Numbered from the stretch's first letter, positions 1 through 8,352 are shown. The stretch: 49,407 nt of DNA from Gemmatimonadota bacterium (GCA_031260285.1 JAIRKD010000101.1:1-49407), one strand, 5' to 3'. The notes: generated by a model not told the origin, from the sequence alone. Made by a program: numbers and translations.

Positions 1-120
1 GGAGTGAGGAGCGCAGCAGGAGCGCTGTTCCGAGGGGCAACAGCAGTGTACCCGCATGATATGAATCATTTACAGATCCATCCACCGGGCGGTGATGTAA
101 TACGAATTATGTTTCCATAA
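1..120 (+). CDS. C-terminal end of a truncated protein, possibly a polymorphic toxin tip
   Basis: Frame 1 is open from the first base of the window to a TAA at 118-120, giving 39 residues of a protein that starts upstream. The visible tail includes HDMNHLQIH followed by PPGGDVIRIMF. It is rich in His, Asn and short beta-type segments, the kind of ending seen in nuclease or RNase tips of Rhs, CDI or other polymorphic toxins. The next gene begins only four bases after the stop, which is the usual spacing of a toxin and its immunity gene. No family can be named from 39 residues. The toxin reading is inference; that a coding frame ends here is well supported by the tight junction. Confidence 0.5.
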   Translation, partial: GVRSAAGALFRGATAVYPHDMNHLQIHPPGGDVIRIMFP

Positions 121-123
121 AGG

Positions 124-492
124 ATGGGTATGACTCGGGAAGATGCTTTTCGTTACCTGAATAGCGGGGTTCCCTTGGCTGCCGAGAGGGAGGCTACTTC
201 TTTACAACGTTCCGCGTGGGTGGGTGTATTCCCTCTTGATCTTTCACGAGGAGATGTGCAGCAATTTATGCGTAATAAAGGGTATTCTTCAAAAAGCGTA
301 GATTGGGCCTGCAATGTCCGCTCTTTTGAGGTAGACCGGGAACTCGTTGGGAAATGGATATATGATGGAGATGTTGTTGATTTATCCGATAAAATCGTAT
401 TCAGCGAAAATCAACTGGTTGATGCTCTTAAGTACCTTGTCGTTCCGATTGAAGCACTGGATTTTCACTACAGGTCCGATTATCCGCTGTAG
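124..492 (+). CDS. Small unknown protein, candidate immunity protein
   Basis: 122 residues, ATG preceded by AAAGG and placed just after the stop of the truncated upstream frame. I do not recognise the family. It is a soluble, acidic protein without signal peptide or membrane segment, with no cysteine cluster. Codon use is AT-rich (many TTT, TAT, AAA and GAT codons) compared with trmD and everything downstream, which marks the patch as recently acquired or rapidly evolving. Size, composition and position fit an immunity protein for the toxin tip ending at 120. That role is inferred from context only. Confidence 0.6.
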   Translation: MGMTREDAFRYLNSGVPLAAEREATSLQRSAWVGVFPLDLSRGDVQQFMRNKGYSSKSVDWACNVRSFEVDRELVGKWIYDGDVVDLSDKIVFSENQLVDALKYLVVPIEALDFHYRSDYPL

Positions 493-516
493 TATAGACA
501 ATGCCCGTAAAGCAAA

Positions 517-591
517 ATGTATAAACGGAGTTTCCATAATGCACTTAAGGGGAGGCGAGTCAGTGGGGAAGCAGAGCTACAGTGCCGCTGA
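517..591 (+). other. Short open frame, possible relic of a toxin/immunity cassette
   Basis: A 24-codon frame starts with ATG at 517 and ends at TGA 589. It contains the ten bases GTTTCCATAA (530-539), which also form the end of the truncated frame at 111-120. The shared decamer could be a remnant of a displaced toxin end, as such loci often collect orphan 3' modules, or simply chance. There is no clear ribosome-binding site, so I do not call it a gene. Confidence 0.15.
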
Positions 592-632
592 TGTGATGAC
601 CGGAAAATTAATAACTATCATTCACGACTTGT

Positions 633-929
633 ATGATTACCGAATCTGAAATCGGCACAATTGTCGAATTGGTGCTGGAAGAGCTGCATGGTATTATAAT
701 TCGTGACGGAGAGAGGGATGCTGCCTCTATCATGACCCTGCAAGTCGAAATTGACGAAATCATATCAGCTATCCGCGAACCGGATGTGACAAGAGGCGCT
801 GTTCTGGGGTATTCTTTAGGGCTTGTGGATGAATTTTTGGGGTCCCACGTTGAGCCTCGCTGGAATCAGATCGTTCACGAGATATACCTGGAATATGCTC
901 GACGGCATACCGATGGAAATGGTTCGTAA
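633..929 (+). CDS. Small unknown protein, second candidate immunity gene
   Basis: 98 residues, mostly predicted helical and strongly acidic, with no membrane segment or signal peptide. The family is not recognised. The ATG at 633 has only a weak ribosome-binding site. Like the gene at 124 it uses AT-richer codons than the trmD block that follows. Being the second small gene after a toxin-like C-terminus, it may be another immunity protein or an orphan immunity left from an older cassette. From 930 to 1143 no gene is seen; that gap contains a short GC-rich inverted repeat at 1033-1048. Confidence 0.5.
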   Translation: MITESEIGTIVELVLEELHGIIIRDGERDAASIMTLQVEIDEIISAIREPDVTRGAVLGYSLGLVDEFLGSHVEPRWNQIVHEIYLEYARRHTDGNGS

Positions 930-1143
930 CCATTATCCTTATTAATGGTTTACCGCCGCAGGATCGGCTTTGAAAAAACGTACCGTAGGCTGGAGGTCTG
1001 TAAAGTGAATTGCGCAAACTTGGTTTAACAGGGCGTCCCAGGGGACGCAGCCCTCACCGATGGCGTTGTACCCACGACAACTGAGGCAGTGGCGAGGGAG
1101 GCGTAAGTTTGTGAGTAGCGGATCCGGCTCAGAGCATTGAAAT

Positions 1144-1959
1144 ATGAAACTCAACATCGTCACCCTTTTCCCGGAATTCTTCACCGCGCCTCTGGGTCTC
1201 AGTATCCCGGGGCGGGCGGCAAACGCGGGGCTGGTGTCGTATCGGGTTGTGAACCTGCGGGACTTCGCGGAGGGGCATTACAAGGCCGTTGACGACTATC
1301 CCTACGGCGGCGGGGCTGGGATGGTGCTGAAACCCGGACCCTTCTTCGCGGCGGTGGAGTCGCTGGGCACGCCGGAGAACGGATCGGACGCTGATTCTGC
1401 GGAACCGGCCTCTACTCCGCCGATCCTGACCGGGAGAGAGATGGATGACGCAGCCGGCCTTCCGGCGCAGTTTCCGGGAGGGAAGATCATCCTGATGTCT
1501 GCCCGGGGGCGTCGATTCACCCATAGCGACGCCGTTCGTCTTTCCCTCGAAGATGAGATCACCTTCCTCTGCGGTCACTACAAGGACGTTGACCAGCGGG
1601 TTGTTGAGGGGCTGGATGTCGAGGAGCTCTCGCTCGGGGATTTTGTTCTTTCGGGTGGAGAGTTTGCGGCCCTTGCCGTGGTGGATGCGGTGGTCCGCCT
1701 GCTCCCGGGCGCGATGTCCGACCATGAATCGGCATCAACGGATTCCTTCTACGACGGATCGCTGAGTCCTCCTTCCTACACCCGGCCGGCTGTCTTCCGG
1801 GGCATGCCGGTTCCGGACGTGCTGTTGTCGGGTGATCACGCACGAGTCGCCCGCTGGCGGAGGGAGGAGTCGGAGCGGCTTACCCGGGAGCGTCGGCCGG
1901 ATCTTCTGGTGGATGAATCGCGGGGGGATGGTCCGGAAGGCCAGAAGGGGTTATCTTGA
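1144..1959 (+). CDS. trmD: tRNA (guanine-37-N1)-methyltransferase
   Basis: Methylates G37 next to the anticodon of tRNAs reading CNN codons, using S-adenosylmethionine, and so prevents +1 frameshifting. It is a 271-residue SPOUT enzyme. The start MKLNIVTLFPEFF, the AdoMet-knot segments SARGRRFT (119-126), CGHYKDVDQR (143-152) and LSGGE (169-173) are all family hallmarks. Residues about 76-110, between the first half of the knot and SARGRR, form an acidic Ser/Glu-rich stretch longer than in E. coli TrmD, probably a surface loop. rplS follows after 75 bases, the usual trmD-rplS arrangement. The ribosome-binding site before ATG 1144 is weak. Confidence 0.96.
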   Translation: MKLNIVTLFPEFFTAPLGLSIPGRAANAGLVSYRVVNLRDFAEGHYKAVDDYPYGGGAGMVLKPGPFFAAVESLGTPENGSDADSAEPASTPPILTGREMDDAAGLPAQFPGGKIILMSARGRRFTHSDAVRLSLEDEITFLCGHYKDVDQRVVEGLDVEELSLGDFVLSGGEFAALAVVDAVVRLLPGAMSDHESASTDSFYDGSLSPPSYTRPAVFRGMPVPDVLLSGDHARVARWRREESERLTRERRPDLLVDESRGDGPEGQKGLS

Positions 1960-1978
1960 ATGGCTATTGTGGCTTTTT

Positions 1979-1997
1979 GACGCGAGAGTCTCGCGTC
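1979..1997 (+). promoter_or_regulatory. Hairpin in the rplS leader
   Basis: GACGCGAG (1979-1986) pairs with CTCGCGTC (1990-1997) around a three-base loop. It lies in the 75-base gap between trmD and rplS, preceded by a five-T run. Too few T residues follow for an intrinsic terminator. It could be a processing site or an L19 leader structure that adjusts rplS relative to trmD. Confidence 0.4.
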
Positions 1998-2034
1998 TGA
2001 TGAATTCCAGAGACCAGAAAACGGTAGACTTCCA

Positions 2035-2379
2035 ATGCACCCGTTCATTGAAACCCAGCAGGAGTACCTGAAGGAAGTCCCGGATTTCCGGCCGGGGGAT
2101 ACTCTTCGGGTGAACGTCCGCGTGCGCGAGGGCGATAAAGAGCGGATCCAGGCGTTTGAAGGCGTCTGTATCGCACGCAAGAACGGTGGCGTTTCGGAGA
2201 CGTTCACGGTCCGGAAGATCTCGGGTGGTGTGGGTGTTGAGCGGATCTTCCCGCTGCACACACCGATGATCGAGTCCATCAAGGTGGTGCGTCAGGGCCG
2301 CGTCCGTCGCGCGAAGCTGTACTATCTGCGGAATCTCCGCGGCAAGGCGGCGCGCATCAAGGAGCGCCAGACCCGCTAG
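2035..2379 (+). CDS. rplS: 50S ribosomal protein L19
   Basis: L19 sits at the 30S-50S interface and helps form an intersubunit bridge. The 114-residue product has the family pattern throughout: an early FRPGDTLRV segment, [18 protein letters not shown], the glycine-rich [17 protein letters not shown] and the basic [15 protein letters not shown] tail. Length matches the family. It is cotranscribed with trmD upstream and rnhB, which starts seven bases after its stop. Confidence 0.97.
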   Translation: MHPFIETQQEYLKEVPDFRPGDTLRVNVRVREGDKERIQAFEGVCIARKNGGVSETFTVRKISGGVGVERIFPLHTPMIESIKVVRQGRVRRAKLYYLRNLRGKAARIKERQTR

Positions 2380-2386
2380 GTGGCGG

Positions 2387-3067
2387 ATGGCCCCTCGCGA
2401 TCGGGCTCCCGGGCCAGCGTCGCGCGGGAATGAAGTTCAGCGGCACAGAGGCCGACTCCGCGTTGAGTACGGCTTCTGGAGCCGTGGAATCGTTCGGGTC
2501 GCCGGGGTGGATGAAGCGGGGCGCGGGCCATTGGCCGGCCCGGTTGTCGCCGCTGCGGTGATCCTTCCACGGAACTGCGTCATCCATGGTGCGGACGATT
2601 CGAAGAAGCTGACAGCAGCCCGTCGCGAGGAACTCTTCCAGGTGATCCTCAAACGGGCTGTCTGCGTTCGTCTGGGTGCTGCTTCTTCCCGCGAGATTGA
2701 TCAGCTCAACATCCTTCGGGCGACGGGTCTGGCGATGAAGCGCGCGGTTGCCGGGCTGAACCCGCTGGCGGAGCATCTGCTGGTGGACGGGCTGCCCATG
2801 CCCGAACTCGGCCTCGACCGGCAGACGGCGATTGTTGATGGTGACGCAAAGGTACATGCAATCGCCTGCGCGAGTATCATCGCCAAGGTCTGTCGTGACC
2901 GGCTCATGAGGCGGCTTGCCTCGCGGTATCCCGGTTATGGCTGGGAGACAAACATGGGCTACGGAACGGTGGAGCACCGCGAAGGCCTTCGGAAGTACGG
3001 CCCCACCCCCCATCATCGACAGTCGTTTCAGCCGGTCCAGTTTGTGATGGAACTGGGGAGTGCCTGA
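2387..3067 (+). CDS. rnhB: Ribonuclease HII
   Basis: Cleaves RNA in RNA-DNA hybrids and starts the removal of single ribonucleotides from DNA. The 226-residue protein carries the signature [15 protein letters not shown] with catalytic Asp42 and Glu43, a later LLVDGL segment and the [15 protein letters not shown] region with the last acidic ligand. The first 35 residues are a basic extension before the conserved core. No in-frame GTG lies closer to the core, and GGTGG precedes ATG 2387, so I keep this start. It follows rplS by seven bases. Confidence 0.95.
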   Translation: MAPRDRAPGPASRGNEVQRHRGRLRVEYGFWSRGIVRVAGVDEAGRGPLAGPVVAAAVILPRNCVIHGADDSKKLTAARREELFQVILKRAVCVRLGAASSREIDQLNILRATGLAMKRAVAGLNPLAEHLLVDGLPMPELGLDRQTAIVDGDAKVHAIACASIIAKVCRDRLMRRLASRYPGYGWETNMGYGTVEHREGLRKYGPTPHHRQSFQPVQFVMELGSA

Positions 3068-3167
3068 AGACGGAATCGGCCGGAGAGGTCAGGCGCACTC
3101 TTGTCCGGTGCCTCACCATGGGGGTAACCTCTCCAGAGGCCTGAGCTTACCAGCGGAAGAAAAACCG

Positions 3168-3584
3168 ATGATCAATTCATTGAAGAGACTGCGGTGGGAC
3201 TGGATCTTTTTCGGATGGTTCATGGCCGTCGCGATCGCGTCGCTGCTTCTGCTTGGTTTGAATACATTCGGGCTGATGGGAACGGGTTCAGGAGATGAGA
3301 GCCTGGCGGTGGCGCTGTCTCTGGTGGTCGGCTTCCTTCTGATGGGCTTTTTTGTGGGAACCCGGGTGGTAGCCGCGCCGATCCTGCACGCGCTGGCAAT
3401 GGCGCTGGTTTCAGCCGTAGTCTGGCTGGCGGTGAACTTCTTTGCGGGGGCTCTTGCGGGGAGTGCAGACTGGTGGCCGATCGAGCCCGGAACCATTCTC
3501 TCACTCTTCGGTCTTCAGGCGGTTGCCGCTGTGCTGGGTACCCGGATCGGCGTCCGACGGGCGCGAGCGTTCCGCCGGAATTGA
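3168..3584 (+). CDS. Small integral membrane protein of unknown function
   Basis: 138 residues with four predicted membrane helices (about 11-33, 46-62, 68-92 and 111-127) and a basic C-terminal tail. No family is recognised. The reading frame is open further upstream, to 3060, but that part would overlap rnhB and lacks a good ribosome-binding site. ATG 3168 follows GGAAGA at a suitable distance and starts a typical N-in membrane protein. It is 100 bases after rnhB and on the same strand, so probably in the same transcript. Confidence 0.7.
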   Translation: MINSLKRLRWDWIFFGWFMAVAIASLLLLGLNTFGLMGTGSGDESLAVALSLVVGFLLMGFFVGTRVVAAPILHALAMALVSAVVWLAVNFFAGALAGSADWWPIEPGTILSLFGLQAVAAVLGTRIGVRRARAFRRN

Positions 3585-3640
3585 GCCACGGGGGCTGTGA
3601 CGCTCTTCTGTTTTCCGGAACTCTCCCGATTTATGCCTGT

Positions 3641-3688
3641 GGCGCTGCCCCTTCGTGAGACAGCGCCGCTTCATTTACATTTGTTTTT
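3641..3688 (+). terminator. Possible weak terminator before tex
   Basis: GGCGCTG (3641-3647) pairs with CAGCGCC (3661-3667); a T-rich stretch follows from about 3681. The T-tract is some 14 bases from the stem, so termination would be weak. The rest of the gap 3585-3843 shows no gene. Confidence 0.3.
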
Positions 3689-3843
3689 CTGTCCGTCCTT
3701 TTCGGCTCTCCATCTCAGCCCTTGATCCCGGTTCTTCTGTTCCTGCTCGTTATCCATATTCTCCGTTGTCGCGTTGACTGCAGGCCACTTCGGTCTTCGG
3801 CGCGCGGCGATCAGACCGTCTCTGTCCGGGAGTTGAACGCGCC

Positions 3844-5985
3844 GTGCTGGAATACGCTGTAACCATCGCCCGGGAACTGGCGCTTGATCCACGTCGGGTT
3901 GAGGCTGTTCTGAAGCTTCTGGTTGAGGGAAATACCATCCCCTTCATCGCCCGGTACCGGAAGGAAGCGACGGGAGAGCTGGATGAGGTGCAGATCCGGG
4001 ATATCCGGGACCGGGGTGAGTACCTGACTGAACTGGACGCCCGTCGGTCTGTCATCCTCACTTCGATCGAGGAGCAGGGGAAGCTCACTCCCGGGTTGCG
4101 CGGAAAGATCGAAGCGGCTTCCACCAAGGGTGAGCTGGAAGACCTCTACCGGCCGTACCGGCCCCGGCGGCGGACCCGGGCGACAATCGCGGTTGAGCGG
4201 GGGCTTGAGCCTCTCGCTGACCTGCTTGGTGGCGGATCGGTTACGGACGCGGAGCTTGCCCGTCTGGCGGCAACATACATCAACCTCGAACGGGGTGTCG
4301 CTTCCGTGGAGGAGGCGCTTTCAGGTGCCCGGGATATTGTCGCGGAGCGGATCGCGGACGACCCGGGGACGCGCTCCGTTGTGCGCGCCCTGACCCGGGA
4401 AAAAGGGACGCTGGAGTCGAAGGCCGCACGGGGAAAGGAAGGTGAGACTTCGAAGTTCCAGGACTACTACTCGTTTTCCGAACCCGTGCGGAATATCCCC
4501 GGTCACCGGGTGCTCGCGATCCGGCGGGGTGAGGCGGAGGAGTTCCTGACGGTACGGGTCAACGCTCCGGAGGTAGAGGTCCTGGATCGGATGCGGAGCC
4601 GATGGGTCGCTCCGTCAGTGGCCCGGGAGCAGATGGAGCTTGTGGTGTCTGATGCCTACCGCCGGCTTATTTCTCCCTCAGTAGAGGTAGAGGTCCGGAC
4701 CGGGATGAAAGAAGCCGCTGACGAGGAAGCGATCCGGGTGTTCGGCCGGAACCTGGAGAGTCTGCTGCTGGCTCCACCCGCGGGGGGACGGCGGGCACTC
4801 GGGGTCGATCCCGGTTATCGCACCGGATGCAAGCTGGCCGCGGTCAGCGCGACAGGTGGCGTGCTCGAAACCGGACTGATGTACCTGCATCAGGAGGATC
4901 GGGCAATGGCGGAGGTGCGGCGCCTTGTCGAGAAGCATCAGACGGAGCTGATCGCGATCGGGAACGGCACGGCGAGCCGGGAGACGGAGAAGCTGGTACG
5001 CGAGGCTGTCAGTGCTCTGCCGGGGGACCGGCGTCCGGTGGTGGTGGTGGTCAGTGAGGCGGGTGCGTCGGTCTATTCCGCCTCGGATATCGCGCGAGAG
5101 GAGCTTCCCGACCTCGATCTGACCCACCGCTCGGCGGTTTCCATCGCGCGGCGGCTGCAGGACCCGCTTGCCGAGCTGGTCAAGGTTGAGCCCCGGTCGA
5201 TCGGGGTCGGGCAGTATCAGCACGATGTGCCGTCCACTCGCCTGGGCCGGCGGCTGGATGAGACGGTGGAGAGCTGTGTGAACCGGGTGGGTGTTGAGGT
5301 GAACACCGCTTCTGCCGCTCTCCTCGGGTATGTCGCCGGGATCGGTCCGTCGGTGGCGCGGCGGATTGTTGAGCATCGGGATCGCGGTGGAAGGTTTGCC
5401 TCACGCCGGGAACTGATGGGGGTGCCGGGGCTTGGCGCAAAGACCTTCCAGCAGGCAGCGGGCTTCCTCCGCGTTCGGGACGGGGAGCATCCGCTGGATG
5501 GGTCCGCCGTTCATCCGGAGCGTTATGCTCTGGTTGAGCGGATGGCGACGGACGCTGGGGTTCCGGTTGAATCCCTTGTGGGGAATGAGGGAGTGGTCCG
5601 GGGGATAAAGCCGGATCGGTACGTCAGCGGCGAGGTCGGGCTTCCCACAATCCACGATATTCTGGATGAGCTCCGGAAGCCGGGACGCGACCCCCGCAAG
5701 TCGTTTGAGGCCCCCGTCTTCCGCGAAGACGTCCGCGAGATCAGCGACCTGAAAGAGGGGATGATCCTGCAGGGCACGGTGACCAACGTTGCGGCTTTTG
5801 GTGCCTTTGTGGACGTCGGGGTCCACCAGGATGGCCTTGTCCATGTGTCGCAGCTGGCGGACCGGTTTGTCCGTGACCCGAACGATGTGGTTCGGGTAGG
5901 TGATCGGGTAACCGTGCGCGTCGCTGGAGTTGATGAGGAGCGTCGACGGATTTCTCTCTCGATGCGGCTGCGGACACCGGTATAA
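3844..5985 (+). CDS. tex: Tex-family S1 RNA-binding transcription accessory protein
   Basis: Tex proteins bind RNA and nucleic acid through a C-terminal S1 domain and affect transcription; they resemble eukaryotic Spt6. The 713-residue product shows the expected order: helical N-terminal part (1-190, with the conserved GNTIPFIARYRKEATGELDE), a YqgF/RNase H-like domain (about 318-440, starting near LGVDPGYRTGCK), helix-hairpin-helix repeats (about 480-545) and the S1 domain (about 636-708, GTVTNVAAFGAFVDVG). It is slightly shorter than E. coli or Pseudomonas Tex. The start is GTG 3844, with GGGAG eleven bases upstream. A tRNA-Lys gene follows. Confidence 0.93.
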   Translation: MLEYAVTIARELALDPRRVEAVLKLLVEGNTIPFIARYRKEATGELDEVQIRDIRDRGEYLTELDARRSVILTSIEEQGKLTPGLRGKIEAASTKGELEDLYRPYRPRRRTRATIAVERGLEPLADLLGGGSVTDAELARLAATYINLERGVASVEEALSGARDIVAERIADDPGTRSVVRALTREKGTLESKAARGKEGETSKFQDYYSFSEPVRNIPGHRVLAIRRGEAEEFLTVRVNAPEVEVLDRMRSRWVAPSVAREQMELVVSDAYRRLISPSVEVEVRTGMKEAADEEAIRVFGRNLESLLLAPPAGGRRALGVDPGYRTGCKLAAVSATGGVLETGLMYLHQEDRAMAEVRRLVEKHQTELIAIGNGTASRETEKLVREAVSALPGDRRPVVVVVSEAGASVYSASDIAREELPDLDLTHRSAVSIARRLQDPLAELVKVEPRSIGVGQYQHDVPSTRLGRRLDETVESCVNRVGVEVNTASAALLGYVAGIGPSVARRIVEHRDRGGRFASRRELMGVPGLGAKTFQQAAGFLRVRDGEHPLDGSAVHPERYALVERMATDAGVPVESLVGNEGVVRGIKPDRYVSGEVGLPTIHDILDELRKPGRDPRKSFEAPVFREDVREISDLKEGMILQGTVTNVAAFGAFVDVGVHQDGLVHVSQLADRFVRDPNDVVRVGDRVTVRVAGVDEERRRISLSMRLRTPV

Positions 5986-6019
5986 CGCCTGGGTTGAAGA
6001 ACAATCGGGGACCCCGTTC

Positions 6020-6048
6020 TTGAAGCAATGCGGTTTATGAATTATTTT
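6020..6048 (+). promoter_or_regulatory. Putative promoter of tRNA-Lys
   Basis: TTGAAG (6020-6025) and TATTTT (6043-6048) are 17 bases apart and lie about 28 bases before the mature tRNA. Each hexamer matches the sigma-70 consensus at four positions. Confidence 0.45.
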
Positions 6049-6075
6049 TGAAGGCTTCGCGCTTTTCGGCGAACC

Positions 6076-6148
6076 GGGTCGGTAGCTCAGCCGGTAGAGC
6101 ACTCGGCTTTTAACCGAATGGTCCTGGGTTCGAGTCCCAGCCGACCCA
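6076..6148 (+). tRNA. tRNA-Lys (anticodon TTT)
   Basis: A 73-base cloverleaf. The acceptor GGGTCGG (6076-6082) pairs with CCGACCC (6141-6147), with discriminator A 6148. The anticodon stem TCGG/CCGA encloses the loop CTTTTAA with anticodon TTT at 6109-6111. The T arm CTGGG-TTCGAGT-CCCAG is standard. CCA is not encoded. Confidence 0.97.
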
Positions 6149-6163
6149 TCCGAGAGAACAGAA

Positions 6164-6201
6164 GGAGCCGCGGCCATTTTGTGGTCACGGCTCCTTTTTT
6201 T
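6164..6201 (+). terminator. Intrinsic terminator after tRNA-Lys
   Basis: GGAGCCG (6164-6170) pairs with CGGCTCC (6188-6194), with further pairing inside (GGCCA/TGGTC), and is followed directly by seven T residues. Confidence 0.9.
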
Positions 6202-6547
6202 ATGGATCATGATGGATCCGTGACACTTTTCCGGATCGCGGTGTACAGCTCTTAAGCGTGTGTGAGCACGTGATGCTGAACCGGTGTGCTGATCGGGTCG
6301 GACCTCTCCTGAAACGGGTTTGATGGGTTGGATCATCACCGGATAAGGGGCTCCGGTTGTTCGGGGGTCTGATGGTAAGGCCGCCAGCGTGTCGGGGAAC
6401 GATCCGTCTGATATGCCGCTGGTCTGGTGGTTGGAGGCAGTTCGCGTTACACTAGCTGGGGACGGTCTGGATTCGCGCTCCCGGATGGGGGTGATTGAGC
6501 CAACCGTCATTCGTGTCCACGTTTCGTCTTGCTTCGGGAGGGTGGAA
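6202..6547. other. Intergenic region, no gene seen
   Basis: Between the tRNA terminator and the small gene at 6548 I find no convincing coding frame. A frame running into the small gene from 6389 is open, but lacks a ribosome-binding site and a coding look. This stretch probably carries the promoter of the small gene, though no strong pair of hexamers stands out. Confidence 0.5.
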
Positions 6548-6757
6548 ATGAGGAAGCCGATCAGTAAACATGGATTGCGCAGGGCGCTGGAACGGGTACT
6601 CGCGGAAGGTGACTTCGAACTCAAGTCTCCTGTCGGAACTCTGGTTGACAAGGTCTGGCACGAGATTGAAAAAGCGAATTACACGGCGAGTCGAAAAAAG
6701 CCACTCACCCGTGAGTCGCTTCGATCTCAGCCGAGTGAGGTTGCAGTCAGTACCTGA
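6548..6757 (+). CDS. Small basic protein of unknown function
   Basis: 69 residues beginning MRKPISKHGLRRALERV, rich in Arg, Lys and Glu, probably helical, with no membrane segment. ATG 6548 is preceded by GGGAGG at good spacing and the gene ends just before a very strong terminator, so it looks like a real single-gene unit. The family is not recognised; the charge pattern would allow nucleic-acid or protein binding. Confidence 0.6.
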   Translation: MRKPISKHGLRRALERVLAEGDFELKSPVGTLVDKVWHEIEKANYTASRKKPLTRESLRSQPSEVAVST

Positions 6758-6764
6758 TGCTCAA

Positions 6765-6809
6765 ACCCGGCCGGCCTCGTTGATCAGCGGGGCCGGCCGG
6801 GTCTTTTTT
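6765..6809 (+). terminator. Strong intrinsic terminator
   Basis: A perfect 12-base stem, ACCCGGCCGGCC (6765-6776) with GGCCGGCCGGGT (6791-6802), then six T residues from 6804. It closes the small gene and isolates it from the pilus operon. Confidence 0.93.
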
Positions 6810-7134
6810 CTCCTCCTCCTGCAGGCCTGCAGGTACGACTCCGGACGACCCAGATCTGAGGCGTTATCCCCCTCACCACAGGCAGCGGTTCTTCACTCCG
6901 GGTCTTTCTGGCCCGTTCTTGACCTGATTTCTGCGCTGCTTCCGCGCTTGTTCCTGTTCCTTTCAGCTGTTTTCTCCCGCTCCGGTCACATCCCCTTACG
7001 TTGTTCTTTCCCTCGCGTGTAAACTGATACGCAGAAAAGCGATGCCCACATTCTCCCTGCTTTTCTCTGTTGTACAATCTCCTCCTCTTTCCCCGTGCTG
7101 ATCCCCTTCTTCCCGGAGATCCCTCCTGTATCCC
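6810..7134. other. Pyrimidine-rich intergenic region before the pilus operon
   Basis: No coding frame is convincing. The plus strand is rich in C and T runs. A TGTTGTACAAT segment (7068-7078) could be an extended -10 element with -10 TACAAT, about 57 bases before the first pseudopilin gene, but no good -35 is visible. A sigma-54-type GG/GC pair was not found. Confidence 0.35.
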
Positions 7135-7608
7135 ATGACAATCAGACCTCAGGAATCCGGCCGGAGCCTGGCTGGATATACGCTTCTTGAATTGATGGTG
7201 GTGGTTGTTGTTATCGGACTGGTGATGTCGCTGGCGGTACCCTCGGTACGGGGCGAGATGGATCGTCTGCGGGTTGATGCCGCGCTGAACCGGGTGGTCG
7301 GCGAGCTCTACCGGGCGCGAATGACAGCGGTGGAGAGCGGTGCACCGGCGCGTCTGGTGTTTCATCGGGGTGCCGCGGGCTGCGTTGAGAGGATGAGTGT
7401 TGTTACGCTGGCGGATGCGCAGGAGCGCGCTCTCTCAGGTGAGCTCTTCCTCCCCGGGTTATGCATGCAGCATTCGGGGGATTCCGTGCTGACCTTCGAC
7501 AGCCGGGGGATGTTGAAGCCACCTGCCCGCTCATTCCATGTGCGTTACGGAAGCAGGGCGGACAGTGTTGTACTTTCGATCGCGGGCCGCATCCGCCGAA
7601 GCAATTAA
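7135..7608 (+). CDS. Minor pseudopilin of FimT/GspH type
   Basis: 157 residues with a class III prepilin leader: Gly14 then GYTLLELMVVVVVIG, so the prepilin peptidase would cut between Gly14 and Tyr15, leaving Glu19 at the +5 position. The hydrophobic helix spans about 15-35 and a small globular domain follows. The arrangement matches GspH/FimT minor pilins that prime pilus assembly. First gene of the pilus operon. The start ATG 7135 has only a weak ribosome-binding site. The 255-base gap before the next gene is A/T-richer and without a gene. Confidence 0.85.
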   Translation: MTIRPQESGRSLAGYTLLELMVVVVVIGLVMSLAVPSVRGEMDRLRVDAALNRVVGELYRARMTAVESGAPARLVFHRGAAGCVERMSVVTLADAQERALSGELFLPGLCMQHSGDSVLTFDSRGMLKPPARSFHVRYGSRADSVVLSIAGRIRRSN

Positions 7609-7863
7609 TGCCTTCCTTCGAATAGAACCCTCCTTCGAAAAAAACTCTCCATAACGACAATTTCAGATCGCTGGAGTCCCAGACTTTTCCGGAAAAAACC
7701 ATATCCTTCTACAGCATCGCCTGACAGTCGGGTTCTGGTTACCCAGACAACGGTCAGGTTTCCGGTCCGGACGGATCGCTCAGCCATGAATGAGGGAGAT
7801 CTGCAATTGATCATCAATCAGGCCGGAAGATCGTTTTCAGAAGATACCAGAGGGGTCCGACTT

Positions 7864-8352
7864 ATGGTCAGGAGCTGGAGCAGGCATGTCCGGGAAATCA
7901 TGTCGATGGAAAGACCGTCGGGTTTATGCCGCCAGGATGGCTTTACGCTGATTGAGGTGATGGTAGCGTTACTGGTGGTGACTGTTGGTCTGATGGGAGT
8001 GCAGGCGTCCGGAGTGATTGCGTCGCGGACGCTTGCCATGGCGGATCAACAGACCCGGTACACAACCCGGATGGCGCATTCTCTCGAATCCGCACTGGCA
8101 GAGCTTCGTCGAGGCGGGGTTCCGGCGCCCTTCTGCGAGGAAACGAAGTGGGGCGATCAGATCTGGCTTTCAGTGGATTTTTCGGGCGCTCCACTCGCCG
8201 CGGTCTCGGTGCGGATGACCAGGCCGGGAGCAGATCCGGCGATGGAGTTTGCGATGCGAGGGGCCGTTTTCCTTCCGGACAACCACAGCTTTCCCGTTGT
8301 GGGGGAGGACCGGGAAGAGCATGCCCTCCGGTCAGGAGGAGGGTGTGCGTGA
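7864..8352 (+). CDS. Minor pseudopilin of PilV type
   Basis: 162 residues. The leader ends in Gly26 followed by FTLIEVMVALLVV, with Glu31 at +5 after cleavage. A segment typical of PilV follows (GLMGVQASGVIASRTLAM). I start at ATG 7864 because AGGGG lies eight bases upstream. The frame is open to ATG 7786, and ATG 7900 is also possible. Two cysteines are visible, one in the leader and one near residue 85. It overlaps the next gene by eight bases. Confidence 0.82.
   Translation: MVRSWSRHVREIMSMERPSGLCRQDGFTLIEVMVALLVVTVGLMGVQASGVIASRTLAMADQQTRYTTRMAHSLESALAELRRGGVPAPFCEETKWGDQIWLSVDFSGAPLAAVSVRMTRPGADPAMEFAMRGAVFLPDNHSFPVVGEDREEHALRSGGGCA

Noticed and set aside
5998-6025. GAAGAAC...GTTCTTG inverted repeat after tex as a terminator
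   Set aside because: No T run follows, and it overlaps the likely -35 of the tRNA-Lys promoter.
5401-6651. A 416-codon minus-strand open frame across the end of tex, tRNA-Lys and the following gap
   Set aside because: It covers the tRNA in reverse, giving the familiar false peptide GSAGTRTQDHSVKSRVL, and is antisense to well-supported genes.
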